Shown piece by piece: positions 11,967 through 21,909 of a stretch of 47,510 nt of DNA. The notes under the pieces are model-generated. The model searched no databases, had not been told where the DNA came from, and saw only the letters and a program-made list of their open reading frames with translations. Position 1 is the stretch's first letter. Each line of letters starts with the position of its first letter. Source of the stretch: Tieghemiomyces parasiticus (Eukaryota > Kickxellomycota > Dimargaritomycetes > Dimargaritales > Dimargaritaceae); contig JANBPT010000288.1 in NCBI GenBank assembly GCA_027575765.1, positions 1 to 47,510 on the forward strand. Direction: 5' to 3'. The translations under genes were made by a program, and so were the position numbers.

Positions 11967-12362
11967 TCAAGCCAGGTCAAAGTAGCGACGGGCGTACACA
12001 GCCCCGTTTGCCGAAATCAGGCCGAGAATCGTGAGGGACTGCCACTGACGCGACCGGACGGCCTTGTAGCTATGCAGCAGGGCCCACGAGAGCGACCACG
12101 CGGTGCAGACCCCAGCACCGATCTCGTAGTCATGGATGTGGCTAGCGTACCCAGCCAGCGCGAACGGCACCGCAAACCCAAAGCTGTACAGCGGGTACGG
12201 GAGGCCAGGAACTTTACGCAGGGCCAGCTGGAAGGCCGTCAAACAGAGCGCCGAGTTGGCCCATGCCGGGTAGGGTGACCGCGCCCACCGATCGAGAAAA
12301 CTGCGGTCATTGGCCGGATTGTACTTGGTGTAGTAACCACCAGAGGGTTCCTCAGTAGGCAT
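11967..12362 (-). CDS. AIM19: AIM19-like mitochondrial membrane protein
   Basis: Single-exon 131-residue protein resembling the fungal Aim19 family (altered inheritance of mitochondria 19), whose biochemical role is not established. It has a short polar N-terminus, then WARSPYPAWANSAL and about four hydrophobic segments: LCLTAFQLAL, LYSFGFAVPFALAGYA, GVCTAWSLSWALLHS and LTILGLISANGAVYA. The HDYEIGAG loop and terminal RRYFDLA also fit. I chose the ATG at 12362; the frame extends three codons upstream only through a non-ATG codon. Length is close to the family's usual 130-160 residues. Identification rests on the SPYPAWAN motif and overall pattern, recalled rather than aligned. Confidence 0.7.
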   Translation of the reverse strand: MPTEEPSGGYYTKYNPANDRSFLDRWARSPYPAWANSALCLTAFQLALRKVPGLPYPLYSFGFAVPFALAGYASHIHDYEIGAGVCTAWSLSWALLHSYKAVRSRQWQSLTILGLISANGAVYARRYFDLA

Positions 12363-12885
12363 GGCAGGCAACGGGAATCACTTAAGGGGGGTCGTGAAAG
12401 TATTATATGTATAATGGCTGAGTGTGAGCGGTTACGAATGCGAGCCATCGAGAACCGTGGGGAGACGTCCAAGAAATCTGAGCGATTCCGGAATTCGCTG
12501 ACTGAATGGTGTGGCACAGCGGCCTAGTGACACTCCGCCGCAAGGATACTATGGCGCTATACTGGATCGGCCAGCCTTATTGAGAGGTAACGTGGTCGAT
12601 TGGCGCTTCTCCAACCTGTTCATTCTTCGACCCGAAAGGGTGCCTGCTCCACTACGCCCTTTACTCTAGTTATCCTCAAGACGCTTGGTAGTATAACGTA
12701 AAATTACCATGAAGTCGGTGCCTTAATAGTCTTCATTACAAGCGACAGGGGGTGGGGCGCGGATGGTACTCTCCCTAGCCATCATAAGCGCTACCTGACA
12801 CCCTCCCAAACGGAACCCATCGGCCTATAATTAACAGCCAGCCAATCGGCAAAGTGCGCCAGCTGAACCGAACGCGAGGATGTAG
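12363..12885. other. Intergenic, AIM19 promoter and protease 3' flank
   Basis: 523 bases between two minus-strand genes. I see no open frame or RNA gene. TATAATTAA near 12826-12834 is A/T-rich, but no canonical poly(A) hexamer for the protease is evident. Confidence 0.45.
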
Positions 12886-13674
12886 CTACCACCGACTGAC
12901 CCACCGCGAGCACAACAGGACGCTCGCGAGGTACGTTGCCCACGCTCCATATTCTGCTCTACTCGCACTACTCGCCAAATACCACGGCCGGTACCGTTGA
13001 GCACGTCCAAGCGGCACATCCTTCAACCACTCGCGGTGCACATCCAACCTAATATACAGGTCCAACCCGGCCGACTTGTCAATGTTATATGGTGGCGGGT
13101 ATGCCGTAGAGCTTGTCAGTCCGTACACCCGCCACCCACCGCCGCCAGCACCGTCGTCTTCCGGTCGGTACAGTGGCCCTCCAGAATCGCCGCTACCGGT
13201 CCCCGCCGTAGTTGACCATGGGCTCACGTAAAAGAAGTGTCCCCACAAGAAGTTGCTCAAGGCGATAAGCTGGGCCGGTCGGACATGGAGGTACGGAGCG
13301 ACGGCGTCGGTTTGGTTGTGAAGGGTTTCGATGGTAGTATTGGGGATGCGAAGACCCCACCCGGCCTGCGTCAGCTCTGTCCCTGGCCGTGCGTCGCCAT
13401 CCGGCCCTGAGCCGATCATGACCCGTGGAGCCGGTCGTGTGGCATTGAGAATACGCAGCAAGGCGAGGTCAAACTGGGTCAGGGATAAGAGTGGGTAGAC
13501 AAATGTCAGTGGCACGTAGTGATTGTGGAGACCGAGTGGAGGGTGCGGGAATTCAACCAGGCATAATTAGGGCGGATAAAACCAAACATTAACACAGAGG
13601 TCGGTCTAACCAAGTAACTACAAGCCTCACTGGCTAGGGCTGGTCAAAGGCAGTTGACATTCCTGCTTTAAACC

Positions 13675-13710
<36 letters not shown>

Positions 13711-14128
13711 CGGAGATTAATAGAGATTAAACCAATCAACTTACCGCTGGTTTATCGGGCTTATATAGCGGGTGGATGTGAATATCAGCCACCCCCCACA
13801 GAGTCGGCTGCGCCTCGTCAACATCGCAAAATACCTGGACGTCGGTAGGTTCAACTACATCGCGCTTGTCTCTCATCACACAATGTGCTGCGGTGAGTAG
13901 CCAGGTGTCGGCCAAGTGGATTCCCGTACATCGCCCGATACCGTCGCTTTTGATTTTGGAGTGTATCATTAAGATAAACGGTAGGTCCGAGGACTTGGCC
14001 TGGGTACCGCCGACCACCCGGCGGACGAGCTGCGGGTGGTGGTCGGTGGGTTCAGCCTGGATAGGAACTAGTGAGTACTGGAACGTTAGGAATAACGCAA
14101 GATATGTAAGGGGACCCATATCCTCCAT
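12886..14128 (-). CDS. Secreted chymotrypsin-family (S1) serine protease, two exons
   Basis: Exons 14128-13745 and 13473-12886, with a 271-base intron split in phase 0, encode 323 residues. A signal peptide (TYLALFLTFQYSLVPIQA) precedes a pro-segment ending VRR and the activated N-terminus VVGGTQA. Catalytic residues by eye: His82 in LLTAAHC, Asp130 in FDLALLRI (first exon-2 codons) and Ser225 in GTGSGDSGGPL. The GWGL motif is present. Cys67 and Cys83 have the spacing of the chymotrypsin C42-C58 disulfide, but the C191-C220 pair is missing. The residue six before the catalytic Ser is Gly rather than Asp, so trypsin-like Arg/Lys specificity is unlikely. A Trp- and Ser-rich tail follows the final REWL helix and ends hydrophobic; a GPI or membrane anchor is possible but unproven. 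Likely an extracellular digestive or virulence-type enzyme. Confidence 0.85.
13675..13710. repeat. (CA)n-(TA)n microsatellite in the protease intron
   Basis: About nine CA units pass directly into about nine TA units. The tract lies close to the splice donor of the protease intron (13744-13474). Confidence 0.9.
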
Positions 14129-15056
14129 AAGACTCGAGAGCCGATCAGGAAGGGAGGGAGGCTAGACGGGCGCAGCCGGAAAACGAGGCCGATAATGGAC
14201 TAATGAGGACGAAATATTAATAACAATAACTACGCAAACATTACATGGCAAGGCAAGGGCGCTGCAGCATGTCAAGTTACCGGCCTTGGGAACGAGAGCC
14301 GAGCCGCGGTAGTTATATATACCGGTACTGCAGGACCCTAGTGTATGGGAGTGGGGTTGGAAGGCGGAGAGTGGAGAGGAGTGGTCATCTGCTGGGTGGA
14401 AAAGGCTTGACAGCTGACCGGTACGACGACTTGTACAACTCCGATGATAGGATGAGTGTTGATGAGGCGTCGCCACCATCCTGCCCTGGCCATGCTCACT
14501 CATACAACCTTTGGCAGTGGGTTTGGACATCAAGGGTCACCTACAGGACACCGCGTTGTAAACGCTCCACCAATGGCAAACCTCGTAACGGGTTCCGTGA
14601 CATGACCTCCCCCCCCCTTTTCTAGACTGTTAAGAGACCAATGTTTTTCATCAAGTAATGGGGGGAGGGGTCCAGGGGTCTGATACTTCGCGACATGTTT
14701 GTTGGACTAGCAGTTGATGACATTTTTATTCCGACTTCCGGCTGGAGAAGGAGGCAAGAAGGGGGGCAGGCGCAATCCAGATCCCTAATAGGCCAGCAGA
14801 ACCCAACCACACATAAACATGCAACACCCACGCCACCACGCACTGCCATGGCAGAATACACGACGGACGCGGAAGATTGGTGAGCAGTGCAGAAGAGCCT
14901 GTGCCGCCGCGGACAGGGAAATGGTGTACACTTAAAGGGGGTGGTGTTGGTCGCGGCGGTACGGAAAACAGTGGATGGTAAGACTCGCACGGACTCACAG
15001 CACAAGAGCTAGAGGACGCACAAGGAGCTCCGCAAGATGGTGAACTACCTGACAGA
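14129..15056. other. Intergenic, protease promoter and eL20 3' flank
   Basis: 928 bases with no supportable gene. A TATA element for the protease is at 14313-14321. TTTATT at 14725-14730 reads AATAAA on the minus strand and could be the eL20 poly(A) signal, about 330 bases past its stop. Open frames seen here are low-complexity. Confidence 0.5.
14313..14321 (-). promoter_or_regulatory. TATA box of the serine protease
   Basis: TATATATAA on the minus strand, about 185 bases upstream of the protease ATG. Position and sequence fit a core promoter. No other strong TATA element lies closer. Confidence 0.45.
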
Positions 15057-16416
15057 TTAGCAGAAGGTCGAGGGACGCTTGGCGGTGACGATGGGGCGGA
15101 AGCGACGGTCGGAGGGCTGGCTGACACGGTGGGGGAGGGGGAAGCGCAGCTTCTTGACCAGGAGCTGGCGGATGTAGGGGCGACGCACGTCCTTGTTGGC
15201 AACCTCGGCAACCCGGATGATCTGGATCGAGCCGAAGCGGGCACGGTGGCGGGCGGCCATGTCCTCGTCTATGAAGTTGGTAAAATTGCCGGGATAAGGA
15301 GGAGGAGGGGGGGAGTTGCCACAAAGAATAGATGAGTTAGTTTCCATATACAGGCATATAAACAATAGGGGTGTATGAGAGGCGAGCTTGACGTGAAAAC
15401 GGCAGTACTGAGCAACCACAGCTCGACGGTTCCGCAACGGGTGGGGGATTCTGCAATCTGCTTCTACCATGTAACACATTACACCACATCAGGGTTCCGC
15501 GAATCCAGCCCCCATTCTCTCATGTATCATGAACTTACAGCAAGCCTGGACGGCAGCACAGCGGGACAGCTCGCGGTACTCCTTGTACATGTTGTGGGTA
15601 CCGGAACGCGAGTCGTAACGGAGCCAGATGCCGAAGTTCTTGATCTTGAGAGGGAATTCCTCGTTGATCTTGTTGAACCCGACAATCTCACCGTGCACCT
15701 TCTTGATCTTCTTGAGGCGGTTCAAGAAGTACCAGAAGCGGCTCTTGGCCACCAGGTCGTTCGGCGCGAAAATGCGCATGCGGTACAGACGAGGGGTCGG
15801 CTCCTTATCGGTGGGGAGCGCGCGGCCCACGACGGAGTACTCGGAGAACTGTAGAGGGTGGTATAGGACGGATGGATGGATGGACGGTGTATTTTGTAAG
15901 GGTTAGGTTTTGCTACGGCGGGTGAGCGCGCACAACTAGGGCCGTCGCAACGTTCGTGCTTCTCGCTGCTTGTACAGGAGAACAGGTCGTAGCTGATTTT
16001 CACCAAAATATTCGCTTGCGCTGGGTAGCGGGGTCCACCGCCGTTCCGTTGTTGGTCTGGTCTCATCAGTTTCAAGCGATCCATCCGTCCATCCTGCACT
16101 CGAACGATACGATCTCCAACTTTGCGACCACGCTCCTCCGGTAACGGATAGGCTATAGCCGCAATGTAGCTTAGAAGCTAATCTACGGGTCAATTTTTAA
16201 CTGTTCGAAGCCCTGGCCGTCGAGAAACGGCCACCCGTGGCTCAATCGCCACTGAGACCTTTCGCCATCGGTGACAGGAGCGCCTGGAGAACAAGGTTCA
16301 GGATGTAACGCCGGTGCACTGGCGGATGAACGGATGGATGGATGGATGGACGACGTTTGGACGGGATGACGGCGTGGAGCTACGGATTGTACGGTAGGTC
16401 CACTTACGCGGGACAT
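15057..16416 (-). CDS. RPL20: 60S ribosomal protein eL20 (L18a family), three exons
   Basis: Large-subunit ribosomal protein. Exon 1 (16416-16408) is only nine coding bases, Met-Ser-Arg, followed by a GTAAGT donor. Exon 2 is 15848-15539 and exon 3 is 15268-15057. Introns are 559 and 270 bases, and the joined frame is 176 residues, the usual family length. The product reads [20 protein letters not shown], then [39 protein letters not shown] and [14 protein letters not shown]. It ends FPLPHRV...KRPSTFC. These match eL20 essentially without gaps. The tiny first exon, as in many ribosomal protein genes of intron-bearing fungi, would be missed by ORF-based calling. Intron 1 contains two GGAT-type microsatellites. 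Confidence 0.95.
15870..15884. repeat. (GGAT)n tract in eL20 intron 1
   Basis: Three to four tandem GGAT units near the 3' end of the first intron of the eL20 gene (acceptor at 15849-15850 on the minus strand). A similar tract lies near the donor end of the same intron. Confidence 0.8.
16332..16351. repeat. (GGAT)n tract in eL20 intron 1
   Basis: Five tandem GGAT units, about 60 bases inside the donor end of eL20 intron 1. Confidence 0.85.
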
Positions 16417-17615
16417 GGCGGAGCTATTATTCCGGGAGGGGTAAACCTGCGACAGAAAAGGAGTGGGTGGTGACAAGAAAACACCGGCAAGGGAAATAAA
16501 GAGGCAGAACCTTGATATTGCTAGTTGGCCAACTACCTTGTATCGAGCTGCACTCACAAGGCCCGGCAGTCCCACTGGTCCATCCCCCCATCGAGAGGGG
16601 GAAGGGATTGTGAACAATTTGGCTTGGCCAAGGCGGGCCCCTTCACCTCAACTTGTGGCGTTCGCTAACGGCCGGCACCATTTTAATGAGCCCCACTGGT
16701 TTCCCTGCCATTCGTGTCCCTTGAGTCGAGCCGTCATTGGACGGGTGAGGTCTAGGTGGGGCCTTTTATCGTTACGGATGGCACAATTTTACCCCGCCAT
16801 ATCGGTCTATTTAGCCCGATCAATGGAGTGAGGGGAGGGGCTATACTACAGCTTAACTGCTAATGGACATGCCATGCTCCCCGACCTTTGTAGCTAATCC
16901 AGGCGGCTTGGAGGGCCTTCAGCCCCCCCCTCCTCAGCCCTTCTGCCCCTCATGTCACTAGAGTCGAGTTGTTGAGTCCAACTGTGAACGCTGGACTAGA
17001 CTGTGCTCAATGCGAGTATCCTGCGAACATGGCAGAGTGATAGCGTCTGGTTAAGGGGCCCTGTGTATGTGTGTGTGGATGCGGATGTGGTGACAACCGA
17101 CCGTCGCTGCCAAACACCCCCCCCCAGCTTGGTGTAGTTGTGGTGACCTACACCACATCCCCCTAGTTGTTATTCCAGACAAAGCCTCACTATCGACGGG
17201 CACATTAATGTCCAAGAACGCTTACACGTAGCCCGAAATGGCTTGCCGATAGTGACCGGCGCCGCTGCATCACACGTCCGTTCATTATCGGTGCCGTAGG
17301 ATTTTAGCTCAGGATGTCTACCATGTTGGCGGCCTTCCATTATGTCTGAGGGACTAGGGTAGTCGGCGGCTAGTCAAGCTCCCACGCAATGGCCGTCAGC
17401 CTTTCTTTTTCCCGCACCCTTTTTTAGACCGTGTTGTGCTCACTATCGGCTTATAACCTGTACCTCTAATTAACTTGTCTCCTTGCTTCATCCTCACATG
17501 TGCCTTGTTTTTTTTACGCCACTTTCCAATTTTTTTTCTTCTTTAAACAGCATTCCGACATCTTAGACAATTGCCACTCCTTGCCCTGGTCCCCCTTCGT
17601 TTATCACAGTCGACC
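16417..17615. other. Divergent promoter region, eL20 and U1-70K
   Basis: 1.2 kb between two divergent genes. A strong polypyrimidine tract followed by CTTTAAACAG ends at 17550, 65 bases before the U1-70K ATG, and looks like the acceptor of a 5' UTR intron. A second weaker TTATCACAG acceptor lies a few bases before the ATG. The matching donor cannot be fixed by eye. I see no open frame worth calling. Confidence 0.5.
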
Positions 17616-18932
17616 ATGACTGATCGTCTACCCCAGCGTCTACACGCACTCTTCGCCGCGCGACCAGCGCCACCGCACCTCCCACCGATCGATCGCGATC
17701 CGGAAGAGCGGCGGGGGCCACAGCTCAGCGGTATCGGCGAGTACGCGGCACTTCTCAGCAAGCTTGACAAGATCGAGCCGCCGGCCGACTTTGTGCCGGA
17801 CAATCAGCCACTTTCAAGCGGGACTCTTCAGAAGGGGCAGGCCCTCGAACGCCGCCAGCAACGTGCCGCCCAGCACCGGGCGTCGTTTGAGCGCCAGTTG
17901 AAAGAATTCGAAGAGGCCTATGCCTCCGGCACGGATGGCAGTGGCAATTCTAAAGTCGAAGGAGATCCCTACCGTACGCTGTTCATCGGCCGGCTCGACT
18001 ACACCCTCTCCGAGCAGGACCTGCGCCACGAGTTTGAGGTTTACGGGGCCATCCGCCGGGTTCACCTCATTCGTGACCGTGAGGGCAAACCTCGGGGCTA
18101 CGCGTTTGTGGAGTATGAGGACGAGAAGGGGGCGTTAAGCGCCGTGCGCGACGCATCGGGGATGAAGCTCAAAGACCGTCGGATCGTCGTGGACGTCCAA
18201 CGTGCCGGGACGGTCGAAGGATGGAAGCCCCGGCGGTTGGGTGGTGGGGTAGGAATCTCCTCGCGGGCCGCCGATAAGCGTGACCTTAAGGCCGTCGAGG
18301 CGGGTGGTCGTTACTCGTATGCCGACTCTTCCTACCGCGACGGCGGAGGTGGTGGCGGCCGCAGCCGGTACCGTAGCCATGGGTACCGGGATCGTGAAGA
18401 GTACCCTAGCCGCCGCTCCGACCGCGACTCCCGGTACGACCGTGATGACCGTTATAGCCGCCGTTCCGACCGCGACTACGGCCGGCCGAGCCGCCACGGC
18501 GACAGATACGACGAGGGCGATCGCTATCACCGCGCTGAACAATCACACCGGTCTTCCTACCGTAATGACCGTGATTATGATTCCGATTACAGCCGCAGCC
18601 GACGCGACCGCGAGAGCGACCGTGACCGTGACCACCACCGCGAAAGCGAGCGTGACCGTCACCGCGAGAGTGACCGTGACCGTGACCATCACCGCGAGAG
18701 CGAGCGTGACCGTTACCGCGAGAGTGACCGTGACCGTGACCGTCACCGCGGGAGTGATCGGAACCGGAGTAGCCGTCAAGACCGAGACTATAGCACTGGC
18801 GGCAGCGCCAACCGTGAACCGCTCACCAGTAATAGTGGTAGCGTCAAGCGCTCGCGTGGCGAGGATGGGGAGATTGACGATGTGCCCGAGGTGACCGCTG
18901 ACACCAAGAAGACCAAGGTGGATAAGGATTAG
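17616..18932 (+). CDS. SNRNP70: U1 small nuclear ribonucleoprotein 70 kDa (U1-70K)
   Basis: Core U1 snRNP protein that binds stem-loop I of U1 snRNA and helps define 5' splice sites. It is 438 residues. The N-terminal U1-70K segment (about 1-115) includes PPIDRDPEERRGPQLSGIGEY. The RRM (about 121-195) has RNP2 LFIGRL and RNP1 RGYAFVEY (160-167), followed by GWKPRRLGGGVG, the diagnostic post-RRM motif. The rest is an Arg/Asp/Ser/Glu-rich RS-like tail with three tandem 18-residue repeats, ending in an acidic Lys-rich segment. The chosen ATG gives MTDRLPQRLHALF, as in relatives. The open frame extends 15 codons upstream, but that part overlaps a probable 5' UTR acceptor. The coding sequence shows no intron. 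Confidence 0.95.
   Translation: MTDRLPQRLHALFAARPAPPHLPPIDRDPEERRGPQLSGIGEYAALLSKLDKIEPPADFVPDNQPLSSGTLQKGQALERRQQRAAQHRASFERQLKEFEEAYASGTDGSGNSKVEGDPYRTLFIGRLDYTLSEQDLRHEFEVYGAIRRVHLIRDREGKPRGYAFVEYEDEKGALSAVRDASGMKLKDRRIVVDVQRAGTVEGWKPRRLGGGVGISSRAADKRDLKAVEAGGRYSYADSSYRDGGGGGGRSRYRSHGYRDREEYPSRRSDRDSRYDRDDRYSRRSDRDYGRPSRHGDRYDEGDRYHRAEQSHRSSYRNDRDYDSDYSRSRRDRESDRDRDHHRESERDRHRESDRDRDHHRESERDRYRESDRDRDRHRGSDRNRSSRQDRDYSTGGSANREPLTSNSGSVKRSRGEDGEIDDVPEVTADTKKTKVDKD
18609..18770 (+). repeat. 54-base tandem repeat in the U1-70K RS-like tail
   Basis: Three in-frame 54-base units encode variants of RESDRDRDHHRESERDRH, the last more diverged. The repeat lies wholly inside the coding sequence and lengthens the Arg/Asp/Glu tail. 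Confidence 0.8.
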
Positions 18933-19734
18933 GCCCAACGTTGTCGAAGCCTCCTTAAAGTTGCCCCACCCCCACACACACACCCCCCTTCCCTCCCTCC
19001 CTCCTTCCCTCTGAATACACCATAATTAAGCACGTAAGGTCTCATGTTGCTAGGCTATGCAACTCCGGAATGCGTGTGTATGTTGCTTGTTTACCATTCA
19101 TCGCATGGTGCAACCTTCACTCCTCCCATTCGTCGCACCGCTCCGTTGGCCGGCACCTCGCACATTGGCCACTTTCTCTCCCCTCTCCCCCCTTTTTTTC
19201 CGGGTCAATTATCTTTTCTATCCACCTTCGAATCTAGTTATCTTGTTTCGGATTCACCTATTTTTTTTTCTAATCCATCAATAGCAGCTTGGCGGGTTTC
19301 CTTTTCCTAGGTGAGTTGGATTTTTTCGCGTCCTACGACCGGTTGGCCCCGTCCTTCGCAAGCCTGGGCAGCGTGTAAGTCACGTCGTTGCTCATCCCTT
19401 CTTCTCGATACATGCCGCGCTCAGAATACGGTAAGTGAGGGTAAGTCTTGCTCGGTAATAAATCCACCCACCCCTTCCGCCGCATACACCACTTTGGGTC
19501 GTTTTCAATGGTTAAGGTAAGCCCCTCTGAGATCCACCGTCCCATGCCATGTAGTCTGGTGGCTGTTAATGAAATAGGTAAGGGGCTTCCATTTCGCCTG
19601 AATATCACCAGGGTGCACAAACGTTAAAAATACATGTTTAATGATTATTAAAATTAAACCGTCAACACGACCAGGAAGAAGTGAGGGATGTGTGTGGGTG
19701 AGAGAGAACGAGGGCAAGCCAGCTCGTGATGTCT
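18933..19734. other. Intergenic between convergent U1-70K and SCM3
   Basis: 802 bases holding both 3' UTRs. Just past the U1-70K stop is a pyrimidine-rich stretch with CA and CCCT runs. Several GTAAG-like strings occur, but no coherent exon chain could be built. Confidence 0.5.
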
Positions 19735-21333
19735 CTATTCGGCGCCCTGGCGAGCCAGGCATTCAAAGCAAAACGATTTGGTACACCTCCCCGGTCCAGC
19801 ACAGGTTGACACTGGAGGACCGGTCGGGGACGATAATGGGGCCGCGACCAGAGTTGGAGGATGAGGCGTGACGGCTTGTAACTGATCGAGGCAGCGAATA
19901 TAGCCGGTGCAGGATTGGTGGGTCGAACGGCCGGGGGGAACGGGCGGCCGCGTCCGGGCCGCAATTCGGCCCGGCCGGTGTTCCGTCTGCCACCCTCGCC
20001 GCACCACGCGCTGCCGCGTCGGGGTCGACGGTTGTGGATGGCCATCAGGGGCGTCCACTTGTGTGCAGTGACGACGTCGCTTGGTGGGGGGCGATGTATC
20101 TGCCGTTGCCGAGGAAGTTATGGGCGGTATTGTAGTAAGCGGTACTAGGCGACTATCCTTATCCATGATCTCGGTAGCGGCCGAATGCATCCGGGGCCCT
20201 CTTCGGTCGGGGCTCACCCAGCGACGTTTAGACGTGGCCGAATTGGGGGCCGCACCTATTATCGACGAGTTTGGCCGCTTGCCAGGGGTCGAGCTCGGCG
20301 GGAGACCATCCACTAGCGTCCCGTCCAGCGCATCATCGCCACTGTCATCGGCGGTTTCGTCGCCAAACATTTCGTAGTACCAGTCGGGGTTCATTGGTCG
20401 GCTGGTCCGTACACAGGCGGGTGATGGGGGTACTTGTGCTGATGATGGTGCTTTGTAGGTGGTCGGAAGAGGCGCTTTAGTCGGACTCCACTGGTCGGGC
20501 CTACTGCTGGCTTCAAGTCGACGACGGGCGGAGGCCAAGACATGGCCTAAGGCGGACGTGAACCCCGTGTCGTGGAGAAAGAGGTCGGCCTCATCACCGC
20601 CATCTTCGCTACCACTTCCTGGTACCAGGGCCCGAGGCGATGTGGCGGATAGGCTAGGACCAGGTGGCAAATGTAGTGGCGCCGCCGCCGACGATAACGC
20701 CAACTTTACATCCTCCGGCTCTGAGTTGCTTGTGGGTGTCCGTTCGGCTGATGGTCGATGCCCTAGAGCCTCCGGGGTAGCTTTCCGCGTGGTAAAAGTC
20801 AGTGAACGAGGAAGCCCGCTTTGGCTACTACTTTTACCACTTAGCCACCGACGGGTGAGACGTCGCAAGGCAGGTGAGAGGGTGCTGGCATCGAGGCTGT
20901 CATTCAAAAACTCCCACTCAGCCTCAAGAGCATCTTCCCCGTCCTCGTCTTCAGCCTCGTCGGCCGTTTCCACGGTACCATCACTCTCTTCCCCCACTTC
21001 GTCGCTAGACACATCGGTACCGCTGCTACCCGCCTCGTCACCCTCGACGTCTCCAGCCGGTCGAAACAACCTGCGCCGCGACGTGCGTGCCAATTCCGGC
21101 GCAGCGATACCTGGATGTGATGGCGGGGTAGTCGTGGCGTGTGGAACGGTATGTGGCGTGTTTGTGACGCGGGAGCGCAAGTACCCGCGGTCCACCACGA
21201 CCTGACCTGTCAGTAGGTCGACCTCGTCGGTTTCATCGTCGGCCACTTGGCTGTACCGCTCAATAATGGATTCAAAGGTCAGTTGGAGCCGCCGCTGTGA
21301 CCGGCGGCGCGCCTCGACCAGGTCTTCTTCCAT
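19735..21333 (-). CDS. SCM3: SCM3/HJURP-like centromeric histone chaperone
   Basis: Chaperone that delivers CENP-A (Cse4)-H4 to centromeres. It is a single exon of 532 residues from the ATG at 21333. The frame is open further upstream, but that part is not protein-like. Residues about 14-55 match the Scm3 domain: a basic helix, then LTFESIIERYSQVADDETDE, then VDLLTGQVVVDRGYLRS, fitting the family pattern (D)EIDLxTGEIVxDxGHL. An acidic, disordered centre with many Asp/Glu runs follows. Near the C-terminus, CTGYIRC and CAGPGRCTKSFCFECL hold six or more cysteines with zinc-finger-like spacing. C-terminal zinc-binding or DNA-binding modules are known in fungal Scm3 proteins. Only the short domain is diagnostic, so identity is probable rather than certain. 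Confidence 0.72.
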   Translation of the reverse strand: MEEDLVEARRRSQRRLQLTFESIIERYSQVADDETDEVDLLTGQVVVDRGYLRSRVTNTPHTVPHATTTPPSHPGIAAPELARTSRRRLFRPAGDVEGDEAGSSGTDVSSDEVGEESDGTVETADEAEDEDGEDALEAEWEFLNDSLDASTLSPALRRLTRRWLSGKSSSQSGLPRSLTFTTRKATPEALGHRPSAERTPTSNSEPEDVKLALSSAAAPLHLPPGPSLSATSPRALVPGSGSEDGGDEADLFLHDTGFTSALGHVLASARRRLEASSRPDQWSPTKAPLPTTYKAPSSAQVPPSPACVRTSRPMNPDWYYEMFGDETADDSGDDALDGTLVDGLPPSSTPGKRPNSSIIGAAPNSATSKRRWVSPDRRGPRMHSAATEIMDKDSRLVPLTTIPPITSSATADTSPPTKRRRHCTQVDAPDGHPQPSTPTRQRVVRRGWQTEHRPGRIAARTRPPVPPGRSTHQSCTGYIRCLDQLQAVTPHPPTLVAAPLSSPTGPPVSTCAGPGRCTKSFCFECLARQGAE

Positions 21334-21909
21334 GACGAAATGAGACACAACAGAGCGCTGGAGGGAGAGAATCGAACCGGCGCCAGGGTGGTGGATGCAG
21401 GGATTGGAATGTGGTAAATTGTAGTGTACATAGAGCGAGCGAGAGGTAGGTAAAGAGAGACACATGAAGGCGGGCCGGTTCATTGCACATGCAATATCCT
21501 TGACATGGTGGGCCGGTCGCATCGCGTTCGGCTCCCATGCTGGAGTGAGCATGCCTGCCCGCGGTGACGAAACCGGCTGGTTCCAGGGACAAAAGGGTTG
21601 GAAGCCTTTGGCGTGGATTGTGCGCTGTTACCCCTCCTCCCCTCCCGCCTGGTCTCCTCCGCCGGATAACGGAACATACAAGCCTGATTTACTTCAAAGG
21701 GGGTGCCCAGGATAGGACGGGCAGTGGGTCATTCACCGTGCAGCATCGTTTCTGTGGGCGCGTGTAGTTAAACGCACGACATAAACAACTTTCGATAAAA
21801 GAGTGATGAGTTACATTTAATGGTTGGAGAAGATATGACAATACAAATTGAAGGAACGCTCATGCCCTGAATCGTTAGCGTGGCAACTACGAGGCTTCTT
21901 TTTTTTTCT
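21334..21909. other. Intergenic, SCM3 upstream and zinc-finger gene 3' flank
   Basis: 576 bases between two minus-strand genes. A frame continuous with SCM3 runs to 21552 but is not protein-like. A T-run and an A/T-rich segment near 21770-21905 probably form the 3' UTR of the zinc-finger gene. I see nothing else. Confidence 0.5.

Noticed and set aside
18135..18983. Long Val/Thr/Ala-rich minus-strand frames
   Set aside because: Antisense shadows of the repetitive Arg/Asp/Ser tail of U1-70K; repeats suppress stops in all frames.
21365..21385. GGTTCGATTC on the minus strand, B-box-like
   Set aside because: Flanking bases do not form a T-arm stem; it lies in the SCM3 upstream region.
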